Below, one piece after another: positions 26,034 to 33,278 of a stretch of DNA of 64,000 nt (its first letter is position 1; every line of letters starts with the position of its first letter). The stretch is taken from contig CAZJHD010000002.1 in assembly GCA_964545855.1 (NCBI GenBank), positions 124,001 to 188,000 on the forward strand. The letters are read 5' to 3'. Under the pieces are notes generated by a model. It was not told the origin of the DNA, searched no databases, and worked only from the letters and a program-made list of their open reading frames with translations. Origin of the DNA: CAZJHD01 sp964545855 (lineage in GTDB: Bacteria > Planctomycetota > UBA1135 > JACQFD01). The position numbers were made by a program, and so were the translations under genes.

Positions 26034-28981
26034 CGGCCAGAGCGCTCGGGAAGGCGTCGCTCGACGTCGGCCGCTCGCTCGTTGCCGGGATCGAGCGCCC
26101 GCGCGCGCTCGAGCGCAGACCCCGCGGCAGCAGCGTCCCCGGCGCCGAGCCAGCCCTCGGCCTCCAGGGCGAATCCCTCGGCGCGCTCCTCCCGATCCTC
26201 GGAGGAATCCCGTTCCGGCAGCTTCTCGTCCTTGCCGGCGACCTGGAGCTCGACGGGCACGATCGCGCTGCGCCGCCCGGCGCGCGCCGCGTCGACGAAG
26301 CGGCCGAGAGCGAGGCAGGCACGCGCGAGCCGCTGCTGCGTCGCGCGGTCGACGGGCTCCACGTCGAGGAGCTCCTCCAGCACGTGCGCGAGACGCGCGA
26401 GATCGCCGGCGCCCTCGTACCGGTCGGCCAGCGCGAGACGCGGCGCGCGGGCGGTGCCGTTGATGCGGCAGAACTGCTCCAGCAGCGCGACGCTCCCTTC
26501 GACGTCGCCCTCGGCCGCGAGGTGCTTCGCCAGCGCCAGATGCGGACTTCGCGCCTCGTCGGCGAAGCCGGGGAACGCGGCGATGGCCGCGCGCAGGGCG
26601 CCCTTCATCTCGACGAAGCTGCGGTTCTTCTCGAGGAGCGCCGCGTGCTGGAGACGCGCGAAGAAGTCCTCGCCTCCCTTGGCGAAGCCCTGCTCGAACT
26701 GCTCGAGGGCGAGATCGGGACGATTGCGGGCGAGGGAGAGGCTCGCGCGGACGAGCCAGGCGTCACCGTCGTCCGGGGCCACCTCGCGCAGCTTCTCGAG
26801 CATCTGCTCGGCCATGACGATCCGCTCGCGCCGCGCGTAGGCCCAGGCGAGCGCCCGGAGGCTCTCGGCGTCGCGGGGATCCTTCGCGATCGCCGTCCGG
26901 AGCCTGCGGATCGTCGGCTCGTCGAGAGCAGGACGCACTCGCACGGACGCGAGCTTCGCGTCCACGAAGGCCTCGAAGGCGCGGTCGATCTCCTCCCCCG
27001 TCATCCCGAAGGCGCGCTCGAGAACCTGATCGAGCGGCAGGTCCTTCCCGAAGAGCTCCAACGCCTCGACGAACTTCCGCGAGGAGGTCCTCTGCTCGAG
27101 CATCTCGCAGAGGAGCCCTCCCTGGTAGTAGCCGAAGAGGATCCGCGGTCCGCGGAACGCACCGTTCAACTGGAGGACGGGGAAGATCTGCCCCGTCGCA
27201 CGCGCCTCCAGGAGTTCGATCTCCATGTGGCGGTCGAAGGCCGGATTCTTCTTCTTCTCCTCCAGCGTCGCGAGGCCTTCCGTGAACCAGCGCGGCACGC
27301 GTCCCTTCGACAGGCCGAGGTGCACCACGTGGGCGTACTCGTGCCAGGCCGTGTCCAGGTACGAGAAGTTGCGGCGGAACTGATCGACGGTGGGCGAGAC
27401 CGACGTGATCAGCCGTCCGAAGCAGACTCCCAGGGCGCCGAAGCCGGCGAATCCCGTCGTGCGCACGGAGAAGTCGTCGAAGCGCTGGAACATCTCCACC
27501 TGGACGGGCCCCTCCGGCACGTAGCCGTAGCGCTCGCCGTAGTCGGTCCTCGCGTCCTCGTAGAACGGCACGAGCGTCTCCTCCAGCAGGTCGCGCACGT
27601 CTGGGTGCACGCGGAAGTGGAAGCGGGGCGTCGTGATGCCGACGTACTTCTCGTCGAGCACGCGGAGGACGGTCACCATGTTGGAGCGCCACGGGTGGAC
27701 CCAGCCGCGCTCCGCCTCCTCGGCCTGCTCGAGACGCTCGCGGGCCTCCTTCTCGCGGCCCGTATGCGCGAGACACTCTCCGAGGGCCGTCAGTGCGTCC
27801 CCGTCGCGCGCGTCGCGGCGGGCAGCTTCCTCCAGGAACGGGATCGCGTCGGCGAACCGATAGAGCGCCTTCAGGTGCGTGCCGACGACGCGGGGCAGGC
27901 GCGACGAGTCGGGCCGGCGCTTCCGGTCCTCCTCCATCGCCTTCTCGAAGGCTTCCCGGCGGTTCGTCAGATGATCAAGGGACACCTTCTCGGCGATCGC
28001 GGAGCCGTGCCGTGGATTCTGGTCGAGCACTCGCTGAAGCGTCGACTCGGCCTCCTCGAAGCGGCGCTCGTCGATCATCCCGCGCACCTGGATCAGGAGC
28101 GCCTCGGGATGGCTCGGGTCGATCTCGAGCAGAGAAGCGAGACAGCGCGCCGTCCTCTCGCCGTCGAGCTTCCAGTTGTCGCGGCCCAGCCGATGCCGCG
28201 CGAGGAGCGCGCCTGCATGCGACGGGTTCGCGTTCAGGACCTCGTTCAGATCCTTCTCCCCGTTGGGGAAGCCGGCGGCGTTGCGGTAGACCTTCGCGTA
28301 GAGCTCCGCCAGAGCCACCAGCGCGTCCTGCTGAAGGAAAGGATCGAGGCGGTCCAGCGGCGCGCGGGAGATCCCCACGTAGAGCTCGGAGGCCCCCCGC
28401 AGATCGTCCGCCCGCTCGAGGGCGCGTCCCATGGCGAGGAGCTCCCGCGGCGAGCGCTCCGACTCCTCGCCGAACCGGCCGACGAGCTCCTCGGCGACGG
28501 CGCGCCCCTCCTTCTCCCGATCGGCCGCGAAGAGGATCTCGGCTTCTTCCGAGAGGGCCGTCCAGTCGAGCGGTCCCTTGCGCGCGGCTCGCGCGCGTTC
28601 GATCGCCTCCTCGTACTTCCCGATGCGCGCGAGGCGGCGGGCGTCGAGGATCGCGGCGAGGGCGCGCGCCGTCGCGCCCTCGCTCCCGGCGGCGGCGCGC
28701 AGCACCACCAAGTCCTCCTCCAGCGGCGCCGTGGCGACCATCGCGGCGCGGATCCGCGCCCGCAGGATGCGCGCCGGCAGATGCTCGGGCGTCTCGTCGA
28801 GGAGGCGGCCGAGCTTGCGGTCGGCAAGGTCCGACTCGCCGCGGCGCGCGCGGTCGGAGGCCTCCTCGAGGAGCGGATCGTCGAGCGCCGCGCGGAGACC
28901 GGTGCCTCCCTCCGTCTGGGCGCGGGCGAGAGCGGGCGCCCCGAGGAGCGTGAGAGCGAGGAGGAGGATGCGCGAGAACAC
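26030..28981 (-). CDS. Secreted TPR protein with peptidase MA-like (gluzincin) domain
   Basis: 983 residues with a signal peptide (FSRILLLALTLLGAPALARA, start GTG). TPR-like repeats occupy about 30-430 and about 690-980. The central domain (about 445-680) carries a zinc-protease signature His547-Glu548-Tyr-Ala-His551 (AWHEYAHVVH) and a downstream FTEGLA with Glu568 as the likely third ligand, as in peptidase MA/M1-type gluzincins. Predicted periplasmic or extracellular metallopeptidase whose flanking TPRs bind partners. Its stop overlaps the GTG of the dnaA-like gene, an odd pairing of an exported protein with replication genes. Substrate unknown. Confidence 0.82.
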   Translation of the reverse strand: MFSRILLLALTLLGAPALARAQTEGGTGLRAALDDPLLEEASDRARRGESDLADRKLGRLLDETPEHLPARILRARIRAAMVATAPLEEDLVVLRAAAGSEGATARALAAILDARRLARIGKYEEAIERARAARKGPLDWTALSEEAEILFAADREKEGRAVAEELVGRFGEESERSPRELLAMGRALERADDLRGASELYVGISRAPLDRLDPFLQQDALVALAELYAKVYRNAAGFPNGEKDLNEVLNANPSHAGALLARHRLGRDNWKLDGERTARCLASLLEIDPSHPEALLIQVRGMIDERRFEEAESTLQRVLDQNPRHGSAIAEKVSLDHLTNRREAFEKAMEEDRKRRPDSSRLPRVVGTHLKALYRFADAIPFLEEAARRDARDGDALTALGECLAHTGREKEARERLEQAEEAERGWVHPWRSNMVTVLRVLDEKYVGITTPRFHFRVHPDVRDLLEETLVPFYEDARTDYGERYGYVPEGPVQVEMFQRFDDFSVRTTGFAGFGALGVCFGRLITSVSPTVDQFRRNFSYLDTAWHEYAHVVHLGLSKGRVPRWFTEGLATLEEKKKNPAFDRHMEIELLEARATGQIFPVLQLNGAFRGPRILFGYYQGGLLCEMLEQRTSSRKFVEALELFGKDLPLDQVLERAFGMTGEEIDRAFEAFVDAKLASVRVRPALDEPTIRRLRTAIAKDPRDAESLRALAWAYARRERIVMAEQMLEKLREVAPDDGDAWLVRASLSLARNRPDLALEQFEQGFAKGGEDFFARLQHAALLEKNRSFVEMKGALRAAIAAFPGFADEARSPHLALAKHLAAEGDVEGSVALLEQFCRINGTARAPRLALADRYEGAGDLARLAHVLEELLDVEPVDRATQQRLARACLALGRFVDAARAGRRSAIVPVELQVAGKDEKLPERDSSEDREERAEGFALEAEGWLGAGDAAAAGSALERARALDPGNERAADVERRLPERSGR

Positions 28982-29023
28982 GGGCGGCTCGGATACGGGT
29001 CTCGGAGTCGGTGGGCGGCGATT

Positions 29024-30448
29024 CTACGAGATCGCGTCCCGCGGCCCGCGGGCGCGGAGCACCCTCGCGAAGAGGATCGCGTACGCGAGCGCCGCGATGC
29101 CGTGCGCGAGGGCGAGCGCGAGCCAGAGCCCCTTCAAGCCGAATTCGGGGCGAAGGACCTCCGCGAGCACGCGCAGCACGACGACATAGGAGACGAAGTC
29201 GATCCCGAAGGAGAGCCGCGTCGCTCCTGCGCCGTTGATCCCCTCCGCGAGGACGATCCCGACCCCCACGAAGACATAGGTGAAGGCCATCACGCGGAAG
29301 TACTCCGTGCCGTAGGCCACGATCGCGTCGAGACGGGCGACGTGCTCCTCCTCCAGGAAGAACGGGAAGAGCCGGGGTGCGAATCCGTAGAGGAGCGCTC
29401 CCAGGACGACCATGCCGACGCCTGCGAGACCCGCCGCGAGCCAACCCATGCGGATCGCGCGTCGCACCTTTCCGGCGCCGAGGTTCTGCCCCACGGCGGC
29501 GGCCGCCGCGGTTCCGAAGCCCGCGCAGGCGAACATGGCGATCATCTCGAGTCGCAGCGCCACACCGTAGGCCGCCGTCGCATCCGTCGCGTCGGAGAGG
29601 CTGCCCCCCTCCTGGGTCGTGCTTCCCGCCAGCAGCCCGGTCACGAGGATCACGGCGAGCGCCCGAGTGAAGAGCTGGAGCGAGGCGGGAATGCCGATCC
29701 GCAGCAGATCCGCGCTCTCGCCGACGAGTCCGGCGAGACCGAATCCCCGCGGACGGAGACCGCCGGCAGGCCTCCAGAAGAGCCAGCCGATGCCGAGCAG
29801 CGCGAAGAGACCGCGTGAGGCGACCGTCGCCCATGCGGCGCCCTCGGCGCCGTACTTCGGGACCAGAAGCACGCTCGCGCCGGCGTTCAGGACGTTCGCG
29901 CCCACCAGCAGGAGCAGCGGCGGCACCGACCGGCCCGCCGCCCTCTCGATGGCCGTCACCTGCAGCAACGCGAACATGGTGATGCTGCCCCACGAGAGAA
30001 TGCGCAAGCATCCGAGCGCGGGCTCCCAAGCCTCCGGCGTCGTCGCCAGGAGCCTGAGCTGGAGAGTACTCGTGAGCGCGGCGACGGCGCCGAGGAGGAA
30101 GCCGAGAGCCAGGCACACGACCAGCGATCGGCCGATGAGGTGCGAAGCCTTCCTGGCGTCGTCCGCGCCGATCGCACGCGACACGCTCGCGATCGTCGCC
30201 ACGGAGATGCCGTTCGCGACGAGCATCGGGAGGAAATTGAGGACGCTCGCGTTGTGGATCGCCGAGAGCGCCGCCTCGCGCGCTCCGCCGGCGCCCGGAA
30301 GTCCCGGGAAGTCGGCCGGGGCGTAGCGCCCGACCAACCACACGTCGACGAGGTTGAAGAGCGCGTGTGCAACCGAGCCGACGACCAGCGGCAGGCCGAA
30401 GCTCAGCAGCCGGCGAATCGGGGGACCATCGGTCAGCGCTCCCGTCAC
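29024..30448 (-). CDS. MATE family efflux transporter
   Basis: 474 residues with about 12 hydrophobic helices arranged as two MatE repeats (about 14-175 and about 240-405). N-terminal LLSFGLPLVVGSVAHALFNLVDVWLVGR and the repeat-2 equivalent LLRIGIPASLQLFTRALAVILV are characteristic; GQNLGAGKVRRA is the conserved loop after the helix in the second half. Probably a Na+ or H+ driven multidrug or lipid-linked substrate exporter; substrate unknown. GTG start. 42 bp upstream of the gluzincin gene on the same strand. Confidence 0.88.
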   Translation of the reverse strand: MTGALTDGPPIRRLLSFGLPLVVGSVAHALFNLVDVWLVGRYAPADFPGLPGAGGAREAALSAIHNASVLNFLPMLVANGISVATIASVSRAIGADDARKASHLIGRSLVVCLALGFLLGAVAALTSTLQLRLLATTPEAWEPALGCLRILSWGSITMFALLQVTAIERAAGRSVPPLLLLVGANVLNAGASVLLVPKYGAEGAAWATVASRGLFALLGIGWLFWRPAGGLRPRGFGLAGLVGESADLLRIGIPASLQLFTRALAVILVTGLLAGSTTQEGGSLSDATDATAAYGVALRLEMIAMFACAGFGTAAAAAVGQNLGAGKVRRAIRMGWLAAGLAGVGMVVLGALLYGFAPRLFPFFLEEEHVARLDAIVAYGTEYFRVMAFTYVFVGVGIVLAEGINGAGATRLSFGIDFVSYVVVLRVLAEVLRPEFGLKGLWLALALAHGIAALAYAILFARVLRARGPRDAIS

Positions 30449-30802
30449 CGGAGTCGAAAGCTACCGATGGAAGCGCGGGTGCGCGCCCCTGCAATCCGAA
30501 GTCGGTGCTCGGCGGACGAGACACCACCGCGACGAGCGGATCTCCGTGTCGGGAATCGGCATTGAACCGGCCTTCTTCTCCATGCATCTTCCGCACGCAC
30601 GATCGCGTGTCGTGCGATCCCGAGGTACGTCTCGATGGGATTTCGGATCCCCGCGGGTCCAACGATCCGCTCGTCGTCGATCGAAGCCCGACCCGGTGGG
30701 AGCCGGGGTGGGCCCTCGTTGTGCCAGGATCCGCGCCTAGATCCACGGTCCGCGGCATCCGCGGGGAGCGAGTTCGCGATCGTCCCCACGCCGCGTCCGC
30801 AC
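30449..30802. other. Divergent intergenic region (354 bp)
   Basis: Spacer between the minus-strand MATE gene and the plus-strand amidase lipoprotein gene. It contains a perfect 7-bp inverted repeat, CGCACGA-(7 nt)-TCGTGCG, at 30596-30616, which could be an operator or RNA hairpin. No clear -35/-10 pair was recognised. An in-frame ATG at 30635 would extend the amidase by 56 residues but would hide its lipoprotein signal, so the stretch is considered non-coding. Confidence 0.4.
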
Positions 30803-31966
30803 GTGCGATGGCGGCTCGCCGCGGTCTCGTTGCTCGCGTTCGCGGGATGCCGCGCGATCCCGGCTCGACCCGCGCCCCCCGTCGTCGCGCCCGAGCCTCC
30901 GGCGTCGTTCACGGTCTGGCAGAAGCTCGACTGGCTCGAGGAGCGGCTTCGATCCCTCGGACCCGAGGAGATGGGACTTCGTGCGAGCCTCCTCGTCCGA
31001 TCCTCGGAGCTCTACCTCGCGGCGGACCGCTCCGAGAAGGCGGGCGGTACGGCGCGCGAGGCGATCTACGCGGCAACCCCCAGCAGTTCGGGCCGACCCG
31101 CCGGCGACCGATCCCTCGTCGAGTCGAGGGCGCGCACCGTCCTCGGAGTGACGGCCCTCGACCGGGGAGACACCGCCTCGGCGCGGCGCGAGCTCGAGAC
31201 CGCGCTGCGCACGGCGCGGGACGAAGTCGATTCGAGCGCCGCGAGAGCCTTCCTCGTGGACGTCGCGAACCGGGAAGGGAAGGCCGACGAGTCGCGATCC
31301 CACTCGGCCCAGGTCCGACTGCCGGATCACCCGCGCATCGCCGAGCTGCGCGCGGGCCTTCGGACTCCGATCCGCCCGAGCCTCGGCGCCGCCACGGCGA
31401 GCGCCAAGGGAGGCGGCGTGACGGTGGTGCCCCGGGGCCAGTGGAGACCCGCGGCGATCGGCAAGGAGACCGATCCGATCGGCAAGATCACCTGCGTCAC
31501 GATCCACCACGAGGCGCGGGAGTTCTACGGGAAGACTCTCGGCGACTCCCTGGATCAGATCCGCAACATCCAGTCGTTCCACCAGCGCAGCCGCGGCTAC
31601 GCGGACATCGGCTACCACTTCCTCGTGGATCGGCTCGGGAACGTGATCGAGGGTCGGCCTCTCACCTTGCAGGGCGCGCACGCGGGTCAGAAGAACCGCC
31701 TCGGCGCGATCCCGAATCTCGGGAACGTCGGCATCTCGCTCCTCGGGAACTACGAGGTGCAGCAGCCGACGCCCGCCCAGGTGAGAGCGCTCCGCGAGCT
31801 CGTCGCATGGCTCCAGGCGCTCTACGACATCCCCAACGCGCGGATCTACACACACCAACAGATCAAGAACCTCTTCGACATCTCGGGGACGGCCTGTCCC
31901 GGGTGCAACCTCAAGGGGATCGTCGAGGACATCCAGAGGAACGGGGCGCTGCCGGTCCCGAGGTAG
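30803..31966 (+). CDS. N-acetylmuramoyl-L-alanine amidase (Amidase_2), lipoprotein
   Basis: 387 residues from the GTG at 30803, chosen because it gives a short lipoprotein signal (RWRLAAVSLLAFAGC). Residues about 30-175 are helical and TPR-like. The C-terminal half is an Amidase_2/PGRP fold: TIHHEA (His235-His236), YHFLVDRLGNVIEGRP, GAHAG (His293), YTHQQIKN (His351) and ACPG (Cys365). The zinc ligands expected from T7 lysozyme map to the first His pair, His351 and Cys365. It should cleave the MurNAc-L-Ala bond in peptidoglycan or recycle muropeptides. The 3' end runs into a 16-bp tandem repeat that supplies the last codons and the stop. Confidence 0.88.
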   Translation: MRWRLAAVSLLAFAGCRAIPARPAPPVVAPEPPASFTVWQKLDWLEERLRSLGPEEMGLRASLLVRSSELYLAADRSEKAGGTAREAIYAATPSSSGRPAGDRSLVESRARTVLGVTALDRGDTASARRELETALRTARDEVDSSAARAFLVDVANREGKADESRSHSAQVRLPDHPRIAELRAGLRTPIRPSLGAATASAKGGGVTVVPRGQWRPAAIGKETDPIGKITCVTIHHEAREFYGKTLGDSLDQIRNIQSFHQRSRGYADIGYHFLVDRLGNVIEGRPLTLQGAHAGQKNRLGAIPNLGNVGISLLGNYEVQQPTPAQVRALRELVAWLQALYDIPNARIYTHQQIKNLFDISGTACPGCNLKGIVEDIQRNGALPVPR

Positions 31967-32016
31967 AGCGGTCCCGAGGTAGAGCGGTTCCGAGGTAGAG
32001 CGGTCTCGCGGAAGAG
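31953..32016. repeat. 16-bp tandem repeat, four copies
   Basis: Copies at 31953-31968, 31969-31984, 31985-32000 and 32001-32016 of the unit CGGTCCCGAGGTAGAG. Copies 1 and 2 are identical, copy 3 has one change and copy 4 three. Copy 1 encodes the last residues and TAG stop of the amidase gene; each of copies 1-3 repeats the GAGGTAG segment. It lies between convergent genes (amidase and rmd). Looks like slippage amplification of a gene end. Confidence 0.95.
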
Positions 32017-32136
32017 TCATCGCTCGGTGGAGACGGCGTCAGGTGGAGCCGTTGCCAGGGAGAGACGGCGTGGCCCGCCGCGCCGGCCGCGATCGACGGT
32101 CTCGGCGAGACGCGGGCTCGTCGCCCCTTCCGGCGC

Positions 32137-33090
32137 CTACTCCTTCGCGTCCGTCGCCCGGACGGGACGCGCGCGGGCGCGCGCGTCGGCGAGAAGATCG
32201 TCGAGGGTGGTCTCCCAAGGGATCTCCGGTCTCCAGCCCGTGGCCTCCCGCAAGGCCGATGCGTCGCCGACGATCGCTTCGGCATCCGCGTTGCGCAGCC
32301 GGGCCGGGTCGACCTCCACGTCGAGGGGCTTCTTCGAGCGCGCGAGGAGGGAGTCGAGGAGCGAGCGGATGGTGCGGCCCGCGCCCGAGCAGACGTTGTA
32401 GACCCGGCCCGACTGCCCGTTCTCGCCCAGCGACCGGTAGGCCCTCACCACGTCGCGCACGTCGAGGAAGTCGCGCACGGCCGAGAGGTTCCCGACGCGG
32501 ATCCGGGGCTCGCGGGCTCCGATCTCGGCCTCGGCGATCTGCAGGGCGAAGCTCGGCAGCACGAATTCCGGGAGCTGCCCGGGGCCCGTGTGGTTGAACG
32601 GCCGCGCCACGACGACGCAGAGACCGCGCGTGCTCATGAAGCGCGCCACCTCCTCCGCGAGCTTCTTCGTGACGCCGTAGAAGGAGCCCGGGTCGAGCGT
32701 CGCTTCCTCTCCGAGCGGCTCCGCGCGCGGCGCGTAGATCTGGCCGCTCGAGACGACCAGCACGCGTGCCTCCGGAGCCCGCTCCGCGACCGCCTCCAGC
32801 AGCGAGAGCGTGCCGCCGACGTTGACCGCGAGGGCCGCCGCCCGGTTGCGCTCGCCGTCGGGAACGGAGGTGCGCGCCGCGAGATGGAAGACCACGTCGG
32901 GACGGGCGCGCGCGACGGCGCCCTCGAGCGATGCAGGATCGCGGAGATCGACGTCGACGGTCTCGATGCGCTCGCCCTCCGGCGTCGGACCGCCGAAGCG
33001 CGCCGCGCACACGTTGTCGCCGGAGTCCGAGAGGTGCCGCACCAAGTGCGCACCCGCGAATCCGCTGGCGCCGGTGACGAAGGCCCGCAC
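32137..33090 (-). CDS. rmd: GDP-4-dehydro-6-deoxy-D-mannose reductase
   Basis: 317-residue SDR that reduces the 4-keto product of Gmd to GDP-D-rhamnose (or a related GDP-6-deoxyhexose). VTGASGFAGAHLVRHL, HLAARTSV, SSGQIYAP, Tyr/Lys in FYGVTKKLAEE, RPFNHTGPGQ and VGNLSAVRDFLDVRDVVRAY are typical of Rmd. GTG start at 33090. 188 bp downstream of gmd on the same strand; the two form the pathway from GDP-mannose. Confidence 0.9.
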   Translation of the reverse strand: MRAFVTGASGFAGAHLVRHLSDSGDNVCAARFGGPTPEGERIETVDVDLRDPASLEGAVARARPDVVFHLAARTSVPDGERNRAAALAVNVGGTLSLLEAVAERAPEARVLVVSSGQIYAPRAEPLGEEATLDPGSFYGVTKKLAEEVARFMSTRGLCVVVARPFNHTGPGQLPEFVLPSFALQIAEAEIGAREPRIRVGNLSAVRDFLDVRDVVRAYRSLGENGQSGRVYNVCSGAGRTIRSLLDSLLARSKKPLDVEVDPARLRNADAEAIVGDASALREATGWRPEIPWETTLDDLLADARARARPVRATDAKE

Positions 33091-33278
33091 TGCTGAATCT
33101 CCTAGCAGCCCGTGGTGAGAGTGCTCCGCGAGCGAGCGCGAGGAATCGACGTTCGGCGCACCGCGTCCTCCGGGATCGGACGCGCCGCAGGCGTATCGAG
33201 GAGATCCAGCGAGGACGCGCGATGCCGCCCGGGACGTCGAGGCCCACGCGGCGCTCCGAGGACGTTCACCACGGGCAG

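Noticed and set aside
26003..29818. A 1271-codon open frame on the plus strand opposite the gluzincin/TPR gene
   Set aside because: Arg/Glu/His/Leu-rich antisense frame with no motif or signal; it mirrors the codon bias of the minus-strand gene with HEYAH, which is the real one.
30635..30802. Upstream ATG extending the amidase by 56 residues
   Set aside because: It would place the lipoprotein signal internally; the GTG at 30803 gives a normal lipobox.
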